Below are positions 1-4,400 of a stretch of 5,333 nt of DNA, one piece after another. The DNA lies in NCBI GenBank assembly GCA_023229165.1, contig JALNZQ010000192.1:1-5333 (forward strand), given 5' to 3'. The stretch's first letter is position 1, and the number at the start of each line of letters is the position of its first letter. This stretch comes from Methanothrix sp. GTDB taxonomy: Archaea; Halobacteriota; Methanosarcinia; Methanotrichales; Methanotrichaceae. Below the pieces are notes generated by a model. It was not told the DNA's origin. It ran no database searches and saw only the letters and a list, made by a program, of their open reading frames with translations. Position numbers and translations under genes: made by a program.

Positions 1-1
1 A

Positions 2-277
2 ATAAGAATTACTACTCATGGTACTGCCGATCATTATGAAGGTTATGAAGTAGAAATAAAGGGTAAAGATAATGTTATTGATAAACATTATTTTCCTTTT
101 AATGCTTATTTAGGTGAAGGAAATACTCATGCTGACGGTAAAATAGTAGGAATAATAGCTTATTGTTGTAAAACTTCTGTAGTAGAATGGTACAGCAAAG
201 ATCCTGAATATAGAAAAATAGATATAATGGCAAAAGAAATTGTTAATTATATAAATGAGTTTGCAAAAATTCAGTAA
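2..277 (+). CDS. Hypothetical protein, 3' end only (91 residues visible)
   Basis: This is an open frame that enters from the left edge and ends at a TAA at 275-277. The visible part has no signal peptide, membrane segment or nucleotide-binding motif. It has a short aromatic patch (KHYFPFNAYLGEG, about residues 29-41 of the visible part), a Cys pair in IIAYCCK, a WYSKDPEY stretch, and a helical C-terminus ending NEFAKIQ. Codons favour A or T in the third position, like the downstream genes, which supports real coding. The frame stays open for all 91 codons with no start visible at the left end. I do not recognise the product. It ends 6 bases before the tRNA and is probably in the same transcript, because no promoter matching the others in the window lies between them. 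Confidence 0.7.
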   Translation: MRITTHGTADHYEGYEVEIKGKDNVIDKHYFPFNAYLGEGNTHADGKIVGIIAYCCKTSVVEWYSKDPEYRKIDIMAKEIVNYINEFAKIQ

Positions 278-283
278 ATATAC

Positions 284-373
284 TGTTAGGTGGCGAAACG
301 GATAGACGCAGCCCCGTACAAGGGGTGGATTATCTGATCAATAATCGTGAAGGTTCGAGTCCTTCCCTAACAA
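284..373 (+). tRNA. Class II tRNA gene, leucine-like body, anticodon unclear
   Basis: The cloverleaf can be folded by eye. The acceptor stem is a perfect 7 bp (284-290 with 366-372), with discriminator A at 373 and no encoded CCA. The D arm is 293-295 with 307-309, and its loop contains GG at 300-301; the D-arm sequence matches bacterial tRNA-Leu closely. The long variable arm is 6 bp (328-333 with 341-346) around a 7-base loop. The T arm is 349-353 with 361-365 and the classic loop TTCGAGT. The anticodon arm is abnormal: the best pairing is 311-315 with 322-326 (four G-C pairs and one G-U) closing a 6-base loop GTACAA. Forcing the usual 7-base loop gives GTACAAG with anticodon ACA but loses two stem pairs. 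The A discriminator, long variable arm and D arm point to Leu, but the isotype stays open. Phage tRNAs often compensate for codon-usage differences or host tRNA cleavage; neither can be shown here. Confidence 0.85.
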
Positions 374-384
374 TTTTTATTAAT

Positions 385-388
385 GGAG
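385..388 (+). promoter_or_regulatory. Ribosome binding site (GGAG) deciding the start at 396
   Basis: GGAG lies 7 bases before the ATG at 396 but only 1 base before the in-frame ATG at 390. Normal Shine-Dalgarno spacing is about 5-9 bases, so 396 is the likely start and the two upstream codons are probably not translated. Confidence 0.7.
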
Positions 389-395
389 AATGTTA

Positions 396-842
396 ATGAA
401 TTTTAAAGAATTAATTAAAAAGCAAGAAGAGTTGCTTAAAAACATAAAAGGCAATATTGTATTTTTGGAAGAGCTTTTAAAAAGATATAGTGATCATTGG
501 CACTATGAAGATATGATTTATAGATTTTATCATCAATCATACAAATGCTATTATATACAATGTGGTACTTTAGATATTGTTAAAGCTTTAAAGAATCTTG
601 CGCCACAAGACGTTGTATTTAATATTTTTTTTGAGGAAATTTTTTCTGAAGGAACTGATAAAAAATTCAATATGGATCATAATAAAGAATGGTTAAGACA
701 TACTAGACCAATGATCGAAGCTTTTTTTCATGCTAAATTTTTTTTAGAAATGGCAATAAAATATGGTAAAGAATTAGAAGAATGTCCTGAAGTTTTACCT
801 TCTGGCTGGGCTGCTCTGTTATATTTTTATAATTTAAGATAA
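396..842 (+). CDS. Conserved protein of unknown function (148 residues)
   Basis: The start is placed at ATG 396 because GGAG at 385-388 is 7 bases upstream; an in-frame ATG at 390 is too close to it. The protein is soluble-looking, with no signal peptide or membrane segment. It opens with a charged, probably helical segment (residues 3-32, rich in Lys, Glu and Leu). A Tyr/His-rich block follows (about 32-55, including WHYEDM and RFYHQSYK), then ALKNLAP (64-70), EGTDKKF (85-91), AFFHAKFFLEMA (109-120) and the ending LPSGWAALLYFYNLR (134-148). From memory this pattern, especially RFYHQS, the AFFHA-FLEMA block and a terminal LPSGWAALLYLY, belongs to a widespread uncharacterised protein family; I know no assigned function or domain name. 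The repeated His, Tyr and Glu could suggest a metal or ligand site, but that is a guess. It sits 22 bases after the tRNA with no promoter of its own that I can see. Confidence 0.85.
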   Translation: MNFKELIKKQEELLKNIKGNIVFLEELLKRYSDHWHYEDMIYRFYHQSYKCYYIQCGTLDIVKALKNLAPQDVVFNIFFEEIFSEGTDKKFNMDHNKEWLRHTRPMIEAFFHAKFFLEMAIKYGKELEECPEVLPSGWAALLYFYNLR

Positions 843-850
843 AATACCTC

Positions 851-879
851 TTGATTTTTCACTCTTCCAATGATATAAT
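851..879 (+). promoter_or_regulatory. Sigma70-type promoter for the ATPase-peptidase gene
   Basis: TTGATT (851-856) and TATAAT (874-879) are separated by exactly 17 bases. A TG at 871-872 adds an extended -10 element. Transcription would start near 886, giving a leader of about 30 bases before the ATG at 915 with AAGGAG at 902-907. The same two hexamers and the same spacing recur at 2575-2603 and 4352-4380. Confidence 0.88.
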
Positions 880-889
880 TACAATATCA
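871..889 (+). promoter_or_regulatory. Possible operator: inverted repeat over the -10 box
   Basis: TGATAT (871-876) and ATATCA (884-889) form a perfect 6-bp inverted repeat with a 7-base centre, covering the -10 box and the expected start point at about 886. This is where a repressor would block RNA polymerase. In such AT-rich DNA a 6-bp repeat can arise by chance, and the two sister promoters do not carry it. Confidence 0.25.
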
Positions 890-914
890 GAACAATTTAT
901 TAAGGAGTTTTATA

Positions 915-2582
915 ATGAGTAGCTGGTTTGATATTGATAATGCAGGTTGGAAGAGAATGAATGCTGGTCGTCCTGCATATGAATTAGTTAAAGAATTAAT
1001 TCAGAATGTATTAGATGAAGATTTCAATACGGTTAATATAGATTATAATTATCATAATGGTGTTTTTAATCTATCTATTGAAGATGATATTCAAGGTGGT
1101 ATCGCAAATAGTTCGTTAATAACTACTGTTTTTATGACAGGAAAAGAGGATTCTTGTACAAAAAGAGGTAGAAAGGGAAGAGGTTTAAAAGAATTTTTAT
1201 CTGTTTGTAAAAGTGCTATTGTTGAGACTGTTGGTAAAACTGTTGAATTTTGTGATAATGGTACAAGATTTGAATCTACTAATAATAGAACTATAGGTAC
1301 TAAAATTTCTTGTATTATTGTTGAAGAAAAATGGAATAGTATTGCTGTTTCTGAAATTAATAAATTTTTGAGTCGCATAATAGTTTATAAAGGTCTTATT
1401 TTTGTAAATGGTAAAATCATAGAAAATAAAAGTAAAATAATGGATATTGATCGTTGCTATTTAAATACTCAAGTTATTGAAAATGGTATCCAAAAAGATA
1501 TTAACAAAGATACAACAATTACAATATATAATAAAATTAGTAAAGATGGTTGGATATATGAAATGGGGATTCCTGTTTGTACTACTGATATACCATATGA
1601 TATAGATGTTCATCAGAGAATACCTCTTAATGATAATCGTAATGAAGTTAATATTTATTATCTTAAAAGAGTTAAAGAATATATTGTTGCTAAAATGGTA
1701 AATTTTTTAACTAAAAAAGATATTTTAGGGTGGGCTTCAGATGGAATTTGTTGTTATAATTTTTCTAATTCTGATTCTTGTAAGATAGTATCTTTGATGT
1801 TAGATGAAAAAGATATTAATGAAACTTTGATTAAAGGATCAAATAGACATATTAATGATAAAGCAAGACAAAAAGGTTTTTCTTTATTTGATATAAAAAA
1901 TTTAAGTGGTAATTTACAAACAATTTTTGAAAAAACTTTAAAAACTTCTGATGAACTTATACAGACAATAGAAGATAACTGTAAACCTATTGATGTTGAA
2001 CCAACTATTGTTGAATTAGGTTTTATTTGTGAGCATAAAAAATTAGTCAAAAATGCATTGAATAAAGATATAGAATTTAAAATAATGGAGAAAGGTGCTG
2101 ATTTAGTTACTGGTAAAAATACTTTAGCTACTTATAGTTTTGAGAATGGTTTTTCAGTAATAAGATATAATAGATTAGCTATTAAAAGTAAGATTTTTGA
2201 AATGCCATATTGTTCAGAAGCATTAGATACTTTAATACATGAATTAGGTCATATAGATAGTAGTGAACATGAACATGATTTTATTAATGCTGTAACAAAA
2301 TATTCTGGCCGTATAGTTTCTTATTTGTATTATAAAAATATGGGTATAAAAAAAGAAGAGAAAAAGAATAGTTTAAAAGATGATATTAAAGATGTTTTAA
2401 AACAATCTGGTTTTAATTATCTTTCTTTGCCTGAAATATATTCAAAACTTGGTATTAGTACAATAAATGAAAAAGCAGGTATAAGGGGTATATTAAATAG
2501 AGAATGTTCAAACAATGGAATTTTTGTAAGGCATTATGATGGAGCAAAATATAGATTAGTAGACAGTCTTCTAATTGATTAA
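915..2582 (+). CDS. GHKL-type ATPase fused to HExxH metallopeptidase motif and C-terminal winged helix
   Basis: The start at 915 is supported by AAGGAG (902-907) 7 bases upstream and a strong promoter. The protein has 555 residues and no signal peptide, so it is probably cytoplasmic. Residues 1-135 look like a GHKL (Hsp90, MutL, gyrase B) ATP-binding fold: the N-box ELIQNVLD (E27, N31, D34) holds the presumed catalytic Glu and Mg-binding Asn; IEDDIQGGI (55-63) fits the G1 box, though the first Gly of DxGxG is Ile; RGRKGRGLKEF (84-94) fits the GxxGxG lid; GTKIS (128-132) fits the last motif. Residues 437-456 hold HELGH (H442, E443, H446) with a further His at 452, giving HExxHxxxxxH, the ligand spacing of metzincin-type zinc peptidases but without their usual Gly. 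Residues about 485-550 resemble a winged helix (LPEIYSKLGIS, then AGIRGILNREC, then FVRHYDGAKYRL). T4 rIIA is also a GHKL protein, but I see no rIIB beside it. ATP use, zinc binding and DNA binding are inferred from motifs; the substrate is unknown. Confidence 0.85.
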   Translation: MSSWFDIDNAGWKRMNAGRPAYELVKELIQNVLDEDFNTVNIDYNYHNGVFNLSIEDDIQGGIANSSLITTVFMTGKEDSCTKRGRKGRGLKEFLSVCKSAIVETVGKTVEFCDNGTRFESTNNRTIGTKISCIIVEEKWNSIAVSEINKFLSRIIVYKGLIFVNGKIIENKSKIMDIDRCYLNTQVIENGIQKDINKDTTITIYNKISKDGWIYEMGIPVCTTDIPYDIDVHQRIPLNDNRNEVNIYYLKRVKEYIVAKMVNFLTKKDILGWASDGICCYNFSNSDSCKIVSLMLDEKDINETLIKGSNRHINDKARQKGFSLFDIKNLSGNLQTIFEKTLKTSDELIQTIEDNCKPIDVEPTIVELGFICEHKKLVKNALNKDIEFKIMEKGADLVTGKNTLATYSFENGFSVIRYNRLAIKSKIFEMPYCSEALDTLIHELGHIDSSEHEHDFINAVTKYSGRIVSYLYYKNMGIKKEEKKNSLKDDIKDVLKQSGFNYLSLPEIYSKLGISTINEKAGIRGILNRECSNNGIFVRHYDGAKYRLVDSLLID

Positions 2583-2603
2583 TTTGTTAATATATAGTAT
2601 AAT
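2575..2603 (+). promoter_or_regulatory. Sigma70-type promoter for the ruvB-like operon
   Basis: TTGATT (2575-2580) overlaps the last codons and stop of the preceding gene, and TATAAT (2598-2603) follows after exactly 17 bases. The start point would be near 2610, right at the ribosome binding site TAGGAG (2609-2614), so the leader is very short (about 14 bases). Hexamers and spacer length match the promoters at 851 and 4352. Confidence 0.85.
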
Positions 2604-2623
2604 AATGTTAGGAGATTGTTAAA

Positions 2624-3607
2624 ATGAATATACATGATAAAAATTCAAATTTAGCTGAAACAAGTTTTGAAAATTCAGTAAGACCACAGAATTTTGATAG
2701 TTTTATTGGACAAACTGACCTTAAAGATAGTTTATCTTTATATGTTAAAGCTTCTATTAAAAAAGGTATCCCATTAGATCATGTATTGTTTTATGGTTGT
2801 CCTGGTCTTGGTAAAACTACTTTAGCTAAAATAATAGCTAATTCATTGGGTTCTAATTTTGTAGTAACTAGTGGTGCTATTATTGAAAAACCTTCAGATT
2901 TGATTAACACATTAGTTAATTTAAATAGAGGTGATGTTTTATTTATTGATGAAATTCATAGAATACCAAAAATTGTTGAAGAATTTATGTATCCTGCACT
3001 TGAAGATTGTGCAATTGATATAATGGTTGACAGTGAAAAAGGCAAGAATACTCACAGAGTTGAGCTTGCAAAGTTTACAGTAATTGGTGCTACTACAAGA
3101 GCAGGTATGCTTTCTGCACCATTGCGTGAACGTTTTGGTATTGATTGTAGATTAGAATATTATAATGAAGTTGAATTAAAGTATATAGTAAAAAGGACAT
3201 CGGAAATATTAAAAGTTAAAATTAGTGATACTGCAGCAGAATTGGTAGCAAAAGGATCAAGGGGTACGCCAAGAATAGCGAATAGAATTGTTCGTAGGTG
3301 TCATGATTATGCTATTATTGAAGCAAATAATAATATTACTTTAAAAGTGGTTAAAGAAACTTTTAAGATGCTTCGTCTTTATAAGAATGGTTTGAATGCT
3401 ATGGATAATAAAATTCTTAAAACTATGCTTGATGTTTATGGTGGTAAACCTGTTGGTATTAATGCATTAGCAGCTACTGTTGCTGAAGATGTAGAGACTA
3501 TTGAAATTGTTAATGAGCCATTTTTAATTCAAAATGGTTATATAGAAAGAACGTCAAGGGGTAGAATTATCACTGACAAGGCTATAAAATTTTTAAGTGG
3601 GAGGTAA
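2624..3607 (+). CDS. ruvB: RuvB-like Holliday junction branch-migration helicase, phage type
   Basis: RuvB is the hexameric AAA+ motor that drives branch migration of Holliday junctions, normally with RuvA as junction binder. This 327-residue protein (E. coli RuvB has 336) keeps the whole architecture: Walker A GCPGLGKTT (58-66, K64), Walker B LFIDEIHR (106-113, D109 and E110), sensor 1 GATTRA (155-160), arginine finger R170 in LRERFG, sensor 2 SRGTPRIANR (212-221), and a C-terminal winged helix from about 265 with GGKPVGINALA and the DNA-contact stretch RTSRGR (309-314). Spacings from Walker A to Walker B and to the arginine finger equal those of E. coli RuvB as I remember it. Oddities: Cys59 replaces the usual Pro in Walker A, and the RuvA-contact hairpin (about 134-147) has charged residues and His144 where E. 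coli has Ile. AGGAG is 9 bases before the ATG. Without ruvA or ruvC alongside, it is probably a phage recombination or replication-fork factor. Confidence 0.95.
   Translation: MNIHDKNSNLAETSFENSVRPQNFDSFIGQTDLKDSLSLYVKASIKKGIPLDHVLFYGCPGLGKTTLAKIIANSLGSNFVVTSGAIIEKPSDLINTLVNLNRGDVLFIDEIHRIPKIVEEFMYPALEDCAIDIMVDSEKGKNTHRVELAKFTVIGATTRAGMLSAPLRERFGIDCRLEYYNEVELKYIVKRTSEILKVKISDTAAELVAKGSRGTPRIANRIVRRCHDYAIIEANNNITLKVVKETFKMLRLYKNGLNAMDNKILKTMLDVYGGKPVGINALAATVAEDVETIEIVNEPFLIQNGYIERTSRGRIITDKAIKFLSGR
3599..3604 (+). promoter_or_regulatory. Ribosome binding site inside the end of the ruvB-like gene
   Basis: GGGAGG lies just before the ruvB-like stop codon (3605-3607) and 5 bases ahead of the next ATG at 3610. 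It is strong and placed so that ribosomes ending on the helicase gene can restart on the next one, consistent with translational coupling. Confidence 0.7.
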
Positions 3608-3609
3608 TC

Positions 3610-4053
3610 ATGAATAATGATGATATTATTGATATATTGAAAGATAGATATTTTATTATAGCTATTAATGATGCTGTAGCTTTTTCTAAATTAGTTGTTT
3701 CTGAAATTCCTAATTATTTTGAAGAGTATGAAGTAAGTGGTTTTAGTATTGAAGAATTAAAAGAGTTAGCTAATAAATTTTTAGAATATAATGTTATAGC
3801 AATTTTTATGAAGTTTGAATTAATGAATGCTATGGTTCAAGGTACAGTTAATCTTAAACAATTATATTGTTTTAAGCCATTAATAGGAACAGAACAAAAA
3901 GGCATATTATTGCCTGAACCTTATGATCTGGAAGCAGGTAAACCGAAAAGGGATACTAAAATAGATGAAAATGATATTAATATTATTGGTAATAAATTAG
4001 AAGATTTTAATAGTGGTAAAATAAGTTTTGAAGATTTTTTGGGATCATTATGA
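3610..4053 (+). CDS. Hypothetical acidic protein in the ruvB-like operon (147 residues)
   Basis: I do not recognise this protein. It starts 2 bases after the helicase stop, with GGGAGG (3599-3604) 5 bases upstream, and its stop overlaps the next gene by 4 bases, so it is clearly part of the operon. The N-terminal two thirds (residues 1-85) look helical and moderately hydrophobic (RYFIIAINDAVAFSKLVV, then EELKELANKFLEYNVIAIF), without a clear membrane segment. A middle part follows with ILLPEPYDLEAGKPKRD (about 99-115). The C-terminus (118-147) is acidic, DENDINIIGNKLEDF then ISFEDFLGSL, and could be a short interaction tail. No enzymatic motif, Cys cluster or DNA-binding motif is visible. Its position suggests a partner or regulator of the RuvB-like helicase or of the following helix-turn-helix protein, but nothing in the sequence itself proves this. 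Confidence 0.85.
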   Translation: MNNDDIIDILKDRYFIIAINDAVAFSKLVVSEIPNYFEEYEVSGFSIEELKELANKFLEYNVIAIFMKFELMNAMVQGTVNLKQLYCFKPLIGTEQKGILLPEPYDLEAGKPKRDTKIDENDINIIGNKLEDFNSGKISFEDFLGSL

Positions 4054-4355
4054 GAAAAGAAGAAAAAGATTCAATAATTGAATATATGATGAAAAATTGT
4101 GGTGATAGTTATCGTAATGCTTTAATGAAGTTTGAGAAATGGGCAAATGATCGTATAAAGAATAGTAAAAGAAAAAGGAAAGTTGGTGAGGGTAAAAAAC
4201 TCACTACTGATCAAGTAAAAACAATGGTTATTTATTTATATAAAAATGGATATACACATAGTTGGATTGCTGAAAGTATGGGTATAAGTATTATAGATGT
4301 TGGTTTTTTTATTAATGAACATAGAAGAATAATAGAAAATAAAAATTTATCTTGA
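4050..4355 (+). CDS. Small basic helix-turn-helix protein (101 residues)
   Basis: The ATG overlaps the previous stop as ATGA (4050-4053). There is no clear AGGAG upstream, only a weak GGGA at 4041-4044, so translation probably depends on coupling to the gene before it. The N-terminal 30 residues look helical. Residues 35-50 are strongly basic (RIKNSKRKRKV, then GKK). Residues 52-91 fit a helix-turn-helix: TTDQVKTMVIYLYKNG, then a second helix THSWIAESMG (69-78), a turn, and a putative recognition helix SIIDVGFFINEHR (80-92). This suggests DNA binding. It could be a phage transcription regulator, a small terminase-like protein or a helper of the RuvB-like helicase; the sequence does not decide. 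The stop TGA (4353-4355) lies inside the -35 box of the next promoter. A later in-frame ATG pair at 4086-4091 is less likely because it lacks a ribosome binding site. Confidence 0.8.
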   Translation: MRKEEKDSIIEYMMKNCGDSYRNALMKFEKWANDRIKNSKRKRKVGEGKKLTTDQVKTMVIYLYKNGYTHSWIAESMGISIIDVGFFINEHRRIIENKNLS

Positions 4356-4380
4356 TTATTATATTTAAATATAATATAAT
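4352..4380 (+). promoter_or_regulatory. Sigma70-type promoter for the gene at 4401
   Basis: TTGATT (4352-4357) contains the stop codon of the preceding gene, and TATAAT (4375-4380) follows after exactly 17 bases. Transcription should start near 4387, just ahead of AAGGAG (4390-4395), giving a leader of only about 14 bases. The spacer contains a 12-bp AT palindrome (4361-4372) that may be no more than AT richness. This is the third copy of the same promoter pattern in the window. Confidence 0.85.
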
Positions 4381-4400
4381 TAAGATAAAAAGGAGTTTTT

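Noticed and set aside
256..284. Promoter directly upstream of the tRNA (TATACT near 279)
   Set aside because: The -10-like box would overlap the first base of the mature tRNA and there is no acceptable -35 box at 16-18 bases; co-transcription from upstream is more likely.
311..346. Intron in the tRNA anticodon loop
   Set aside because: The region is far too short for a group I intron, and the extra hairpin is explained as the class II variable arm.
366..380. Terminator after the tRNA (T run at 374-378)
   Set aside because: The only hairpin before the short T run is the tRNA T arm itself, and the bases between are the acceptor stem; this is normal tRNA structure, not an intrinsic terminator.
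390..395. ATG at 390 as start of the 148-residue protein
   Set aside because: The GGAG at 385-388 is only 1 base away, too close for initiation; the ATG at 396 has normal spacing.
1091..1378. Minus-strand open frame of 95 codons
   Set aside because: It lies antisense inside the well-supported ATPase gene, has no ribosome binding site or recognisable motif, and its Leu/Ser-rich product is typical of an antisense shadow in AT-rich DNA. The same holds for the minus-strand frames at 1754-2050 and 4232-4552.
915..2582. Calling the ATPase protein a phage rIIA
   Set aside because: It shares only the GHKL ATP-binding type with rIIA; the peptidase motif and winged helix are not part of the rIIA I know, and no rIIB gene follows.
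3150..3177. TTGATT followed by TATAAT inside the ruvB-like gene
   Set aside because: The spacing is about 14 bases, too short for a sigma70 promoter, and it lies within a gene with no start site downstream.
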